64,000 nucleotides of DNA. Source: Pelagibacterales bacterium SAG-MED50. Its GTDB lineage: Bacteria; Pseudomonadota; Alphaproteobacteria; Pelagibacterales; Pelagibacteraceae. Below are positions 34,285-44,048 of this stretch, one piece after another. The position numbers were made by a program, and so were the translations under genes. Each line of letters begins with the position of its first letter. Position 1 is the stretch's first letter. Location of the stretch: assembly GCA_014653385.1 (NCBI GenBank), contig JACWER010000003.1:49731-113730 (forward strand), read 5' to 3'. A model generated the notes under the pieces. That model was not told the DNA's origin. It saw only the letters and a list, made by a program, of their open reading frames with translations, and searched no databases.

Positions 34285-36570
34285 TTATTTTTTATAATTA
34301 ATTACATCTGCAGAATAAGCTGCTATTGAAGCTAAATTAATTAGCTCTGATGTAGAAGATCTTAGCGGAGCAATTTCAATAGGTAATCCGAGACCAATTA
34401 GTAAAGGACCTATAACTTTAGTGTCTCCCAATGTTTTCATCATTTTATAGGAAATTGCTGCACTATGCTGACCTGGCATGATTAAAATATTTGCTTTTCC
34501 AACTATTTTTGAGAAAGGGTATAGATCTTTATACTCTGGATTTAAAGCTACATCTGGCTGCATGTCTCCATCAAATTCAAAATCTACTTTTTTTTCTTTT
34601 AATATGTCTACTGCATTTCTGATATGCTTTGTTCTGTTTGTAAGAGGCTGACCAAATGTAGAGTGAGAAACAAATGCTACTTTAGGATCAAATCCAAATA
34701 ATCTAACTACTCTTGCTGTAGAAATTGCTATTTCAGCCATTTGTTCTGATGTTGGATATTCATGAACACTAGTGTCACCAACAAAGATAGTTTTACCCTT
34801 ATGAACAACCATATTAAGCCCAAACATGATTTCACCATCTCTAACATCAACTACTTGTTTAATTTTATCTAATGAAGCACCAAACCTTCTCGTGTTTCCT
34901 GTGACAGCACCATCCGCATCACCACATGCAACCATACTAGTAGCCCATATAACCCTATCATTTCTAACAAGTCTATCGCAATCTCTTTCTAATAATCCTT
35001 GTTCTCTTTGTAATTTTTGAAATAAGTGTTTTACATATTTATTTCTTTTTTCTTCATTTTTAGAGTTAACTATTTCAATATCAAAATTATCGCTGTAACC
35101 AATATTTTTAATTTGTTCTTTTATTTTTTCTTCTTTCCCAACAAGAATTGGAGTACCTAATTTAGAATTTTTAAACGCTATTGCAGCTTTAAGTGTATTT
35201 ACATCCTCACCATCTGCAAATACAATTTTTTTTTGATTTTTTTTAATGTAGGAGTTTATTCCTTGCATAATGGTTACTGTAGGATCTAATCTTTGTTTCA
35301 GTTGATCTTTATATAAATCAAAGTCATCTATATTTTTTCTTGCCACTCCACTATCCATTGCAGCTTTTGCAACTGCAGCTGGAATCACACTTATTAGTCT
35401 TGGATCGAATGTAGAAGGAATAATATAATCTTTACCATAGTGTGGTCTTTCACCTCCCATAGCAGCTACAACTTCGTCAGGAACATCTTCTCTTGCAAGT
35501 TTTGCAATTGCTTGAGCAGCAGCAACTTTCATTTCTTCATTTATTGTCTTTGATCTAACATCAAGGGCTCCTCGAAAAATATAAGGGAATCCAATTAAAT
35601 TATTTACCTGATTTGGATAATCTGATCTGCCAGTTGCAATAATTGCATCACTTCTGACTTCATTTATTTCTTCAGGTGTAATTTCTGGATCAGGATTTGC
35701 ACAAGCAAAAATTATAGGATTTTTTGCCATTTTTTTAACAAATTCTTTTTTAAGAGCACCCTTAGCTGATAAACCAAGAAAAACATCTGCTCCTTTTATT
35801 GCTTCTTCAAGAGTCCGTAAATCAGTTTCGGTTGCATACCTTGATTTCCATTGATCTATTCCATCAGGCCTTTCTTTAAAAATTACACCTTTCCTATCCA
35901 ACATAATAATATTCTCATTTTGCACGCCTGAATTTTTAAATAACTCTGTACATGCTTGAGCAGATGCGCCAGCTCCATTAACAACTATTTTAATTTCTTT
36001 TATTGATTTACCACTTATGTCTAATGCGTTTATTAAAGCCGCAGTTGTAATAATAGCTGTTCCATGCTGGTCATCGTGAAAGACAGGAATATCTAAAATT
36101 TCTTTTAATTTTTGCTCAATTATAAAGCAATCAGGTGCAGCTATGTCTTCTAAATTTATTCCTCCAAAACTTGGAGCAAAGTTTTTTATTGAATTAACAA
36201 TCTCATCTGCATCAGAACAATCTATTTCAAGATCAATAGAGTCAATATCTGCAAATCTTTTAAAAAGTACTGCTTTACCTTCCATTACAGGTTTTGATGC
36301 AAGTGCCCCTAAATTACCCATTCCTAAAATTGCAGAACCGTTGCTTATAACAGCTACCAAATTACCTTTACTTGTATAATCATATGCGGTCTCAGGATTT
36401 TCACTAATCATTCTTACAGGCGCTGCAACACCTGGGGAGTATGCTAAAGCAAGATCTCTCTTGGTAGTCATATTTTTTGATGAAATGATCTCAATCTTCC
36501 CAGGTTTTTTGTCTTTATGAAAATCTAAAGCTTCTTTATCTGTATAGTGATCAATGTTAGTTTTTTTCAT
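34285..36570 (-). CDS. maeB: NADP-dependent malic enzyme with phosphotransacetylase-like domain
   Basis: Decarboxylates malate to pyruvate, making NADPH. The 761-residue protein fuses a malic-enzyme N-terminal part (about 1-430) to a phosphotransacetylase-like C-terminal domain (about 435-761) that serves as a regulatory module in MaeB. The first part shows A-Y-S-P-G-V-A-A-P near 44, K-A-V-L-F-K-R-F-A near 98 and V-V-N-G-A-G-A-S-A near 192. Length is normal for the family. In this setting it links the TCA cycle to the PEP/pyruvate node that PpsR also governs. Confidence 0.95.
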   Translation of the reverse strand: MKKTNIDHYTDKEALDFHKDKKPGKIEIISSKNMTTKRDLALAYSPGVAAPVRMISENPETAYDYTSKGNLVAVISNGSAILGMGNLGALASKPVMEGKAVLFKRFADIDSIDLEIDCSDADEIVNSIKNFAPSFGGINLEDIAAPDCFIIEQKLKEILDIPVFHDDQHGTAIITTAALINALDISGKSIKEIKIVVNGAGASAQACTELFKNSGVQNENIIMLDRKGVIFKERPDGIDQWKSRYATETDLRTLEEAIKGADVFLGLSAKGALKKEFVKKMAKNPIIFACANPDPEITPEEINEVRSDAIIATGRSDYPNQVNNLIGFPYIFRGALDVRSKTINEEMKVAAAQAIAKLAREDVPDEVVAAMGGERPHYGKDYIIPSTFDPRLISVIPAAVAKAAMDSGVARKNIDDFDLYKDQLKQRLDPTVTIMQGINSYIKKNQKKIVFADGEDVNTLKAAIAFKNSKLGTPILVGKEEKIKEQIKNIGYSDNFDIEIVNSKNEEKRNKYVKHLFQKLQREQGLLERDCDRLVRNDRVIWATSMVACGDADGAVTGNTRRFGASLDKIKQVVDVRDGEIMFGLNMVVHKGKTIFVGDTSVHEYPTSEQMAEIAISTARVVRLFGFDPKVAFVSHSTFGQPLTNRTKHIRNAVDILKEKKVDFEFDGDMQPDVALNPEYKDLYPFSKIVGKANILIMPGQHSAAISYKMMKTLGDTKVIGPLLIGLGLPIEIAPLRSSTSELINLASIAAYSADVINYKK

Positions 36571-36710
36571 TTTATTTTAACTTTTAAAATTAAATTTTAT
36601 TTTTACTCTAATTTAAAAACTTTTATTATTCGTAATATTTGATCTATATATTTCTACAATAAGCTTACAATAAACTGACAATTAGGGTAAAATTAAGACC
36701 AATATGATTT

Positions 36711-38240
36711 ATGAACATAGTTAAGTCAACAGGCACATTTGGTTTTTTTACTATAATAAGCAGGTTGCTTGGTTACTTAAGAGACATTTTAATAGCAATT
36801 TTTCTTGGAACAGGATTATTAGCTGACGCTTTCTTTGTAGCGTTTAGAATTCCAAATACATTTAGAAGATTGTTTGCCGAAGGTACTTTTAATGCAGCAT
36901 TCGTTCCAAGCTATTCAACAGAAGTAACTAAAGGTAAAAAAAAATCAAATAAATTTGCTAACGATGTTTTCAATCTACTTTTTCTGGGATTATTATTTTT
37001 AACAATTGTAATTGAGATTTTTATGCCAGCATTTGTCTCAATTATTGCTCCAGGATTTGTTGGTGATTTTGAAAAGATGGAATTAGCAACAAATTTAACA
37101 AGGATTACATTTCCTTTTTTATTTTTTATTTGTTTAGCATCATTTTTTTCAGCAATTCTAAATTCACACAATAAGTTTGCAGCTGCAGCTGCAGCCCCAA
37201 TAATTTTGAATATTGTTTTAATTTTAGTATTGATTTTTTCTAAATCTTTAGGTGGTCAGTTAGTTTATTATTTGTCTTATGGTGTTTCTTTGGCTGGCTT
37301 TTTGCAATTAATATTTTTATATAGATACGTATCAAAATATTACTCACTTAATTTTAGCCTTAAATTAAAAGTAAGTAATAAAGTTAAATTTTTTTTCAAA
37401 AAACTTTTACCAAGTATTTTTGCCTCTGGGGTTACTCAAATTAATATTTTAATTGGAACAATAATTGCATCATTTCAAGCAAGTGCAGTTTCTTATTTAT
37501 ATTATGCCGATAGAATTTATCAAATTAATCTAGCTATAGCTGGTATTGCGATTGGAGTTGTTATACTTCCACAGCTTTCCAAACACATTCAATCCAGAAA
37601 AAAGAATAAGATTTTGCTCATACAAAACAAAGCTCTTGAACTAAGTTTGTTTTTAAGTCTGCCAGCGACTATCGCTTTAATTATTGGATCAGAACAAATT
37701 GTTTCAGCTTTATTTGGATATGGGTCTTTTAATGAAAATTCAGTAATTAACTCAAGTTTAGCTTTGTATTATTTCGCATTAGGTCTTCCTGCTTTTGCTT
37801 TGATAAAAGTTTTCTCAAGTTTTTTCTTTGCTAATAATGATACCAAAACTCCATTTTATATTTCTTTAATTTCAGTAATGCTTAATATTTTTATTAGTAT
37901 ATATTATTTTAGAGAAATTGGATTTATAATAATCCCGATAGCAACTTCTATTTCCTCTTGGTTTAATTCAATATTATTATTTATTTTTTTAAAAAAACAG
38001 AAATTATTTTATTTCAATCAAATATTTTTTATCAAATTTGTTAAAATAATTTTTGCATCAATTCTGATGGGATTATTTTTTAACTTTTTATTAAATTTTT
38101 TTCAAAATGATTTATCGTTCAATCAATCAATTAAATCATTATACTTAGTTTTATCTGTTATATTAGGATTATTGTTTTATTTAATTGTGTGTTATTTTAT
38201 CAAAGCTTTTCAAATGAACGATATTAAATTAAAGTATTAA
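36711..38240 (+). CDS. murJ: Lipid II flippase MurJ
   Basis: Translocates the peptidoglycan precursor lipid II across the inner membrane. The 509-residue protein has about 14 transmembrane helices and the family opening S-x-x-T-R/S-R-L-L-G-Y-L-R-D with F-R-I-P-N-T-F-R-R-L-F-A-E-G near residue 46, containing the essential Arg residues. The following gene, trpS, starts 3 bases later; murJ-trpS-nfuA is a usual alphaproteobacterial order. The 140-base spacer with divergent maeB should hold both promoters, but I could not assign them. Confidence 0.92.
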   Translation: MNIVKSTGTFGFFTIISRLLGYLRDILIAIFLGTGLLADAFFVAFRIPNTFRRLFAEGTFNAAFVPSYSTEVTKGKKKSNKFANDVFNLLFLGLLFLTIVIEIFMPAFVSIIAPGFVGDFEKMELATNLTRITFPFLFFICLASFFSAILNSHNKFAAAAAAPIILNIVLILVLIFSKSLGGQLVYYLSYGVSLAGFLQLIFLYRYVSKYYSLNFSLKLKVSNKVKFFFKKLLPSIFASGVTQINILIGTIIASFQASAVSYLYYADRIYQINLAIAGIAIGVVILPQLSKHIQSRKKNKILLIQNKALELSLFLSLPATIALIIGSEQIVSALFGYGSFNENSVINSSLALYYFALGLPAFALIKVFSSFFFANNDTKTPFYISLISVMLNIFISIYYFREIGFIIIPIATSISSWFNSILLFIFLKKQKLFYFNQIFFIKFVKIIFASILMGLFFNFLLNFFQNDLSFNQSIKSLYLVLSVILGLLFYLIVCYFIKAFQMNDIKLKY

Positions 38241-38243
38241 TTT

Positions 38244-39245
38244 ATGAGTAAAAAAATATTCTCTGGTGTTCAGCCCACAGGTAATCTTCATCTAGGAAAT
38301 TATTTAGGAGCTATAAAAAATTTTGTAGATTTAAATAACGATACTGAAAATGATTGTATATTTTGTGTTGTAGACTTACATGCTATTACTGTTAAACAAA
38401 ACCCTAAGGAGTTGACAAGCAATATTCAGGAAACAGTAGCCACATTTATTGCTAGTGGGATAGATCCTAAAAAAAGTATAATTTTTAATCAATCGAAAGT
38501 GCCGGCTCATGCTGAAGGAGCGTGGATATTAAGTTGTGTTGCTAGAATGGGATGGCTTAATAGAATGACCCAATTTAAGGAAAAAGCTGGAAAAGATAAA
38601 GAAAAAGCTAGTGTTGGTCTTTATTCTTATCCAGTTCTTATGGCAGCAGACATCCTTCTTTATGATGCAACCCACGTTCCTGTTGGAGATGATCAAAAAC
38701 AACATTTAGAGTTATGTAGAGATATTGCGCAAAAATTTAATACTGATTTTGAAGTTGAAAATTTTTTACAAGTTCCAGAACCTTTAATCCAAAAAGAATT
38801 TTCAAGAATTATGAGTCTTAAAGACGGTTCAAAGAAAATGAGTAAATCTGAATTGTCAGATTTAAGTAGAATAAATTTAACTGATGATAAGGACTCGATC
38901 ATAAATAAGATTAAAAAAGCAAAAACAGATCCATTACCAATGCCCAATACCACAAAAAATCTTGATGAAAGATTAGAAGCAAAAAATCTTTTAGGTATAT
39001 ATTCAAGCTTAACAAACATTACTTTAGAAAAAAGTGTAGAAAATTTTGCAGGTAAAAATTTTTCAGAATTTAAAGAAAAACTTTTTGAAGCTCTTGTTGA
39101 TAAAATTCAACCTATTTCAACAGAGATTAAAAAATTATTAGATGATAAATCATATTTGGATAATATTCTTCTAGAAGGAGTTGAAAGAGCCAATCAAATA
39201 GCCTCAAAAAAGATCAAGAAAATTAAAGAAATAGTAGGTTTTTAG
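38244..39245 (+). CDS. trpS: Tryptophanyl-tRNA synthetase
   Basis: Class I synthetase charging tRNA-Trp. The 333 residues begin with [15 protein letters not shown], which contains the HIGH equivalent, followed by V-D-L-H-A-I-T near residue 45, the M-A-A-D-I-L-L-Y segment near 133, V-G-D-D-Q-x-Q-H-L-E near 147 and K-K-M-S-K-S (KMSKS) near 198. All features are ordinary. Preceded by murJ with a 3-base gap. Confidence 0.96.
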   Translation: MSKKIFSGVQPTGNLHLGNYLGAIKNFVDLNNDTENDCIFCVVDLHAITVKQNPKELTSNIQETVATFIASGIDPKKSIIFNQSKVPAHAEGAWILSCVARMGWLNRMTQFKEKAGKDKEKASVGLYSYPVLMAADILLYDATHVPVGDDQKQHLELCRDIAQKFNTDFEVENFLQVPEPLIQKEFSRIMSLKDGSKKMSKSELSDLSRINLTDDKDSIINKIKKAKTDPLPMPNTTKNLDERLEAKNLLGIYSSLTNITLEKSVENFAGKNFSEFKEKLFEALVDKIQPISTEIKKLLDDKSYLDNILLEGVERANQIASKKIKKIKEIVGF

Positions 39246-39297
39246 ATAAAATTTATTAACAAGTTTTAATTTTTTAAATATTCACTATATATAATTT

Positions 39298-39837
39298 ATG
39301 TTCGTTCAAACTGAAGTTACACCAAACCCTAATTCACTTAAGTTTCTACCTGGTAAAAAAGTGTCTAATAGTGGACCATATGAAATTACTAATAAGGATG
39401 AGACTCAAAATGTACTTGTTAGAAATTTATTATCTATAAATGGAGTAGAAGGAATTTTTTTAGGAGATGACTTTATTACCATCAATAAAAAAGAAATAAT
39501 TAAATGGGATGAAATAAAGCATATAGTAATTTCCTTTATTAATGATTTTTATTCTGAAGGAAAAGAATTTGTCATTGATGAAAGTTTAAAAGAGCAAAAT
39601 TCAAATCTAGATGAGACTGAGCAAAAAATAGTTAAAATTTTAAACGAGAAAATAAGACCAGCAGTAGCTAGAGATGGTGGAGATATTAAATTTAAAGAAT
39701 TTAAAGATGGGGTCGTTAAAGTGCAATTACAAGGGAGCTGCTCAGGATGCCCAAGTTCTACAATGACACTAAAGCAAGGAGTTCAAAATCTTTTATGTCA
39801 TTATCTACCTGAAGTTAAAGAAGTTGTTGCAATTTAG
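39298..39837 (+). CDS. nfuA: Nfu-type iron-sulfur cluster carrier
   Basis: The 179-residue protein has an Nfu N-terminal domain (E-V-T-P-N-P-N-S-L-K-F near residue 6) and a C-terminal NifU-like domain with D-G-G-D-I-K-F near 125 and the cluster-binding C-S-G-C near 144. This is the arrangement of mitochondrial NFU1 and alphaproteobacterial Nfu. It carries 4Fe-4S clusters to target proteins such as MiaB or aconitase, and miaB lies 3 kb downstream. Closely followed by the glucosaminidase gene. Confidence 0.92.
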   Translation: MFVQTEVTPNPNSLKFLPGKKVSNSGPYEITNKDETQNVLVRNLLSINGVEGIFLGDDFITINKKEIIKWDEIKHIVISFINDFYSEGKEFVIDESLKEQNSNLDETEQKIVKILNEKIRPAVARDGGDIKFKEFKDGVVKVQLQGSCSGCPSSTMTLKQGVQNLLCHYLPEVKEVVAI

Positions 39838-39841
39838 ACAT

Positions 39842-40897
39842 ATGAAAAATAATCAAGATCTATTTGAAAAGAAAAGTAAAAATACTTTAGTAAAAATTTT
39901 TTTAAGTAGTTTTTTTACTATTTCTTTTTTTTATATTGCTCCAATATTCATTAATTTTGCTGATAAAAATTTTTATACAAAAGAGTATACAAATAATTCA
40001 AAAAAGATTTTGGCATATACACTTAATAAAGATGATAATAATAAAAAAGAAATTGAAACTTTAAATGAAGAAGAAGTTCTAGTTGATATTTATACATTAA
40101 ATAATAGCGAGACAGAGGCAGTTTACTTGAGTGCAGCTTCAATAAATAAATTATTTAAAGAAACCGATTATAATCTTAATGACGTTAGACAAAAGAAATT
40201 GGTTAAACCAGTTGCATTAACATTATTGCCTAATGAATTAAAAATGATTGAGAATACAAAGAAAAGGAAAGAATTTTTTATACAAATTGTTTTGCCGTTA
40301 ATCATAAAAGAAAACAACATTATAAAAAAAGATAGAAGAACGCTTTTTGATATTATTAACAAAAGTAATAACACCACTTTAGAATTAAGTTGGCTTGAAA
40401 AAAAATACAAACAATATGGAGTAAAATCTGAAGATTTATCAACATTAAAAATTAGAATGGATGAAATACCCGTATCTCTTGCAATTGCTCAAGCGGCAAA
40501 AGAAACAGGATGGGGAACCTCTAGATTTGCACAGGAAGGCAATGCCTTGTTTGGGCAATGGACTTGGTCAGGAGAAGGTCTTAAACCTAAAGATGCAAAA
40601 GAGGGCGAAAATCATAAAGTTATGAAATTTAATATTTTACAAGCATCAGTGAGAGCATATCAAAGAAATTTAAACACACATCGAACTTATAAAGATTTTA
40701 GAAAAGCTAGAGCCGATTTAAGAGATTCAAAAAAACCCTTAGATAGTATTAAACTTTCTAAATTTCTAAATAAATATGCCGAAACAGGTAATCAATATGT
40801 TGAGGTTTTGCAAAAAATAATATTACAAAATAAACTTCAAGATTTTGATGATGCTAAATTACTACCTTCGAGCTCTGATTTAGAGAGCCTTATTTAA
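39842..40897 (+). CDS. Bax-like glucosaminidase (GH73) membrane protein
   Basis: A 351-residue protein with one N-terminal membrane anchor (about residues 18-37), a central linker, and a C-terminal Bax/FlgJ-type glucosaminidase domain from about 190. The domain includes P-V-S-L-A-I-A-Q-A-A-K-E-T-G-W-G-T-S-R-F-A with the catalytic Glu, and N-A-L-F-G-Q-W-T-W-S. It probably cleaves the glycan strands of peptidoglycan. The ATG at 39842, five bases after the nfuA stop, is preferred over a TTG at 39824 that overlaps nfuA. It is convergent with the deacetylase gene. Confidence 0.85.
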   Translation: MKNNQDLFEKKSKNTLVKIFLSSFFTISFFYIAPIFINFADKNFYTKEYTNNSKKILAYTLNKDDNNKKEIETLNEEEVLVDIYTLNNSETEAVYLSAASINKLFKETDYNLNDVRQKKLVKPVALTLLPNELKMIENTKKRKEFFIQIVLPLIIKENNIIKKDRRTLFDIINKSNNTTLELSWLEKKYKQYGVKSEDLSTLKIRMDEIPVSLAIAQAAKETGWGTSRFAQEGNALFGQWTWSGEGLKPKDAKEGENHKVMKFNILQASVRAYQRNLNTHRTYKDFRKARADLRDSKKPLDSIKLSKFLNKYAETGNQYVEVLQKIILQNKLQDFDDAKLLPSSSDLESLI

Positions 40898-40898
40898 T

Positions 40899-41960
40899 TT
40901 AATTTTTTTTAATAGGAAACTGAACACCAAACCATCGCCATTTTCCATTGTCATTTAACGAGCAATTAATTCTACCTCTTCTTGGAACAAATGGACCTCT
41001 AAAATTTATCGTTAACGTATTGTCGTTTAAAGTTGTATTAGATCTTTCCCAAATATCCAATTCATTCGAATAACAATTGATATTGTTTAAATTAGTTTGT
41101 TCATTAAAAAACTTAACTTGAAAATTAGGAGGATTATTTTCTATAGATAATTTTTTCTCTATAGGAAGTAATTGTTCATATTCTAGTGGAAATGAATTAA
41201 TAATAGAACGAAATCTTTTTAACTCTCCATAATTTTGATTAATTGGAAATCTAGGTAGTTCAAATTTATCTTTATTTAAATCAATTACACCAGAGTGTTG
41301 GCCAAAAGCAAAATCAAAATTTTGAGAAATATAATCTCTCATGAATTTTGAATATTCGCCAAAAGGATAAGAAAATAAATTCGGTATGTATCCTAAATTT
41401 TTTAAAAATATTTCATTTGCTTTTTCTATATCTGAGATAAAAAAATTATCATCTTTGTCAATAAGATACCCATGAGAATGTGAGTGATGGCCTATTACTG
41501 AAAACTCTTCAGCCCCAACTTCTTTAATTTGTTCCCAAGTCATATATCCACTTTTTCCAACAGGCTCTGTTGACACAAACAAAATAAAAGGAATCTTATT
41601 TTGTTTTAAAAATGGCCACGCCTCAAGATAGAAAGATAAAAAGGCATCGTCAATCGTTATAAGAATTTCTTTATTTGTTTTTGGCGAACTAAAATTTTCC
41701 TCAAATTTTTTTGAATTAGAAAAAATATAATTTGAGTTTTTTATTATTTTGATCTGTTCTTTAAAAACATCCATTTGAACATTGGTAGAGGGGTATTTAT
41801 TTTCATTAAAACGATGATACATTAATGATAAAATACCTTCGTCGCCAGAATAGTGTTTGATATTATTATCATCTGAAATAGAATTTGAGCTTAAAAACAG
41901 AATAAAAATGAACAAACTTATTATAGATGTTGCCAGTGAAAAAATTTTTCTAATGATCAT
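40899..41960 (-). CDS. Exported polysaccharide deacetylase family protein
   Basis: The 353-residue product has a Sec signal peptide or anchor (about residues 7-25). The NodB-like domain shows L-S-L-M-Y-H-R-F near 45, motif 1 T-I-D-D-A-F near 102 (usually T-F-D-D-G), the metal-binding H-H-S-H-S-H-G near 157 and S-Y-P-F-G near 197. Metal-binding Asp and His residues are kept, so deacetylase activity on a cell-surface glycan is plausible. The last 100 residues form an extra domain with W-R-W-F-G-V-Q-F-P. Its 5' end overlaps tsaB on the other strand by 53 bases. Confidence 0.83.
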   Translation of the reverse strand: MIIRKIFSLATSIISLFIFILFLSSNSISDDNNIKHYSGDEGILSLMYHRFNENKYPSTNVQMDVFKEQIKIIKNSNYIFSNSKKFEENFSSPKTNKEILITIDDAFLSFYLEAWPFLKQNKIPFILFVSTEPVGKSGYMTWEQIKEVGAEEFSVIGHHSHSHGYLIDKDDNFFISDIEKANEIFLKNLGYIPNLFSYPFGEYSKFMRDYISQNFDFAFGQHSGVIDLNKDKFELPRFPINQNYGELKRFRSIINSFPLEYEQLLPIEKKLSIENNPPNFQVKFFNEQTNLNNINCYSNELDIWERSNTTLNDNTLTINFRGPFVPRRGRINCSLNDNGKWRWFGVQFPIKKN

Positions 41961-42294
41961 CTCTAATGGTAGTATTTATAATATTACTCATGAGAATACT
42001 AAAATTAATTATGAAAAATTAACCATAATTATTAATGATTTTCTCTCATCAAAAAATATTAAAATTGATGATATTAATGCCATTTATATCAATAACAGAT
42101 CAGGAAGCTTTGCTGGTATAAGAAATTCAATGTCAGTTGTTAAAGCCTTTAATGTTGCAAAAAATATTGATTATTACTGTTATAATTTGGATGATTTTAA
42201 AGATGAAAAAGACTTGAGTTATGAAAATATCCCTAATTTATGTAAAAAATATAAAATTAAAAAAAATTTGATTAATCCTATTTATATAAGTTAA
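41908..42294 (+). CDS. tsaB: Very short TsaB-like protein (tRNA t6A synthesis)
   Basis: TsaB scaffolds TsaD and TsaE in making threonylcarbamoyl-adenosine at tRNA position 37. This product has only 128 residues against about 230 in E. coli and keeps just the first ASKHA-fold lobe: M-N-K-L-I-I-D-V-A-S-E near the start and R-S-G-S-F-A-G-I-R-N-S near residue 62 (family G-P-G-S-F-T-G-L-R). The second lobe is missing and rimI, its usual neighbour, is absent. The ATG at 41908 gives the family start; the longer frame from 41857 does not. Followed by fur after 8 bases. Confidence 0.75.
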   Translation: MNKLIIDVASEKIFLMIISNGSIYNITHENTKINYEKLTIIINDFLSSKNIKIDDINAIYINNRSGSFAGIRNSMSVVKAFNVAKNIDYYCYNLDDFKDEKDLSYENIPNLCKKYKIKKNLINPIYIS

Positions 42295-42302
42295 AATTAA
42301 AT

Positions 42303-42713
42303 ATGTCAGAAACTATTGAAGAAAAATGTATGTCAAAGGGAGTAAAGTTAACTGATCAACGTAAAGTAATTGCGCAAGTAATGTCCCAATCATCTGATCA
42401 TCCTGATGTAGATGAATTGTATAATAGAGTTTCTAAAATTGATTCAAAGATAAGCATTGCAACTGTTTATAGAACTGTAAAACTGTTTGAAGAGTCTGGA
42501 ATATTAGCTAAACATGAATTCAAAGGTGGAAAAGCAAGATATGAAGAGTTGAACGAAGGACATCATGATCATTTAATAGACGTTAAGTCAGGTGAAATTA
42601 TTGAATTTGTAGATGAAGAAATTGAAAAACTTCAAAAAAAAGTAGCGGAAAAATATGGCTACAAACTAGTAGACCACAAGCTTGAATTATATGGGATAAA
42701 GAAAAAATCCTAA
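42303..42713 (+). CDS. fur: Fur family iron (or manganese) uptake regulator
   Basis: A 136-residue metal-dependent repressor. The winged-helix part shows L-T-D-Q-R-K-V-I-A near residue 16, H-P-D-V-D-E-L-Y and S-I-A-T-V-Y-R-T-V-K near 56. The metal-sensing region has H-E-F and G-H-H-D-H-L-I-D near 90. The C-terminal C-x-x-C zinc sites of E. coli Fur are absent, as in many alphaproteobacterial Fur/Mur proteins. Its position between tsaB and miaB is the conserved alphaproteobacterial one. Whether it senses Fe or Mn cannot be read from sequence. Confidence 0.9.
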   Translation: MSETIEEKCMSKGVKLTDQRKVIAQVMSQSSDHPDVDELYNRVSKIDSKISIATVYRTVKLFEESGILAKHEFKGGKARYEELNEGHHDHLIDVKSGEIIEFVDEEIEKLQKKVAEKYGYKLVDHKLELYGIKKKS

Positions 42714-42716
42714 TCA

Positions 42717-44045
42717 ATGAATCAAAAAATTTTTATCAAAACATTCGGTTGTCAAATGAATGAGTATGACTCAAACAGAATATACGATTCAGTAAAAAAA
42801 ATTGGCTATGAAAAAACAGAAAATTATGAAGATGCTAATTGCTATTTTTTAAACACATGTCATATACGAGATAAAGCTAAAGAAAAAGTTTACCATGAAA
42901 TTGGAAGAGTTAAGAAAATTTTCAGATCAAAAAGAAAGCCATTAGTGATTATTGCTGGGTGTGTTGCTCAGGCAGAAAATCAGGAAATGCTTAAAAGAGA
43001 ACCGTACATCGATCTTGTTATTGGACCACAAGCATATCATAAAATTAATGAAACAATTTTAAATTATATAAAAAAAAATAAAAAAACTGAAGAAACAGAA
43101 TTTGATGCTATTTCAAAATTTGAATATTTTAATAAAATTAAAAATAATTCTGGAAAAATTTCCTCTTTTTTAACTATCCAGGAAGGTTGTGATAAGTTTT
43201 GCCATTTTTGTGTGGTGCCATACACAAGAGGCCCAGAATATTCTAGACCATTTAAACAAATCTTAGATGAGGCTAAATATTTAGTAGACTCAGGGACACA
43301 AGAATTAATTTTACTTGGACAAAATGTAAATGCTTACAATAATGAAAAGTATAAATTATCAGATTTAATATTAGAGATCGAAAAATATTCTGACATTAAA
43401 AGGATTAGATATACAACATCTCACCCAAAAGATATGTCAGACGATTTAATCGAAGTTTATAAATATTCAAAAAAACTCATGCCATTAGTTCATTTACCAG
43501 TTCAAAGTGGGTCTAATAAAATTTTAGAGCTAATGAATAGAAAACATACAATAAGTGAATATTATAAAATATATGACCGTTTAAAAGAAATTAACCAGAA
43601 TATTCAATTTTCTAGTGATTTTATAATAGGTTATCCAGGAGAAGAGGATATCGATTTTAACGCTACTTTTGAACTTATTCAAAAAATTAAATTTATAAAT
43701 TCCTATTCTTTTATTTTTAGTCCAAGACCAGGCACAGTTGCAGCAGATTTAAAATTGACTGACAAAAAAATTTCTATGGATAGATTAGAAAAAATTCAAG
43801 GTCAACTATATGAAAATCAGATGCAAGTGAATAAATTTTTCGAAAATAAAACAATTAATGTTTTAGTTGAAAATTTTACAGATGATAAAACCCAAGTTTT
43901 TGGTCGATCTGAATATATGACATCTGTTATTTTTAATGGTAAAAAAGATGATATTGGAAAAATTGTGCCAGTGAAAATTAATAAAAGTAATCGAACCACT
44001 CTGTTTGGTGAAAGAGATTTTAACTCTAATCAAAAGGTAGCATAG
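42717..44045 (+). CDS. miaB: tRNA-2-methylthio-N6-dimethylallyladenosine synthase MiaB
   Basis: Radical-SAM enzyme adding a methylthio group to i6A37 of tRNAs. The 442 residues hold the auxiliary cluster cysteines Cys12, Cys48 and Cys82, the radical-SAM cysteines Cys158, Cys162 and Cys165 in C-D-K-F-C-H-F-C, and a C-terminal TRAM domain. It starts 3 bases after fur and needs two 4Fe-4S clusters, which the nearby Nfu protein could help to supply. Confidence 0.96.
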   Translation: MNQKIFIKTFGCQMNEYDSNRIYDSVKKIGYEKTENYEDANCYFLNTCHIRDKAKEKVYHEIGRVKKIFRSKRKPLVIIAGCVAQAENQEMLKREPYIDLVIGPQAYHKINETILNYIKKNKKTEETEFDAISKFEYFNKIKNNSGKISSFLTIQEGCDKFCHFCVVPYTRGPEYSRPFKQILDEAKYLVDSGTQELILLGQNVNAYNNEKYKLSDLILEIEKYSDIKRIRYTTSHPKDMSDDLIEVYKYSKKLMPLVHLPVQSGSNKILELMNRKHTISEYYKIYDRLKEINQNIQFSSDFIIGYPGEEDIDFNATFELIQKIKFINSYSFIFSPRPGTVAADLKLTDKKISMDRLEKIQGQLYENQMQVNKFFENKTINVLVENFTDDKTQVFGRSEYMTSVIFNGKKDDIGKIVPVKINKSNRTTLFGERDFNSNQKVA

Positions 44046-44048
44046 CAA

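Noticed and set aside
36571..36710. Regulatory elements in the maeB-murJ spacer
   Set aside because: The spacer must hold two promoters, but no hexamer pair or palindrome stood out from the A/T background.
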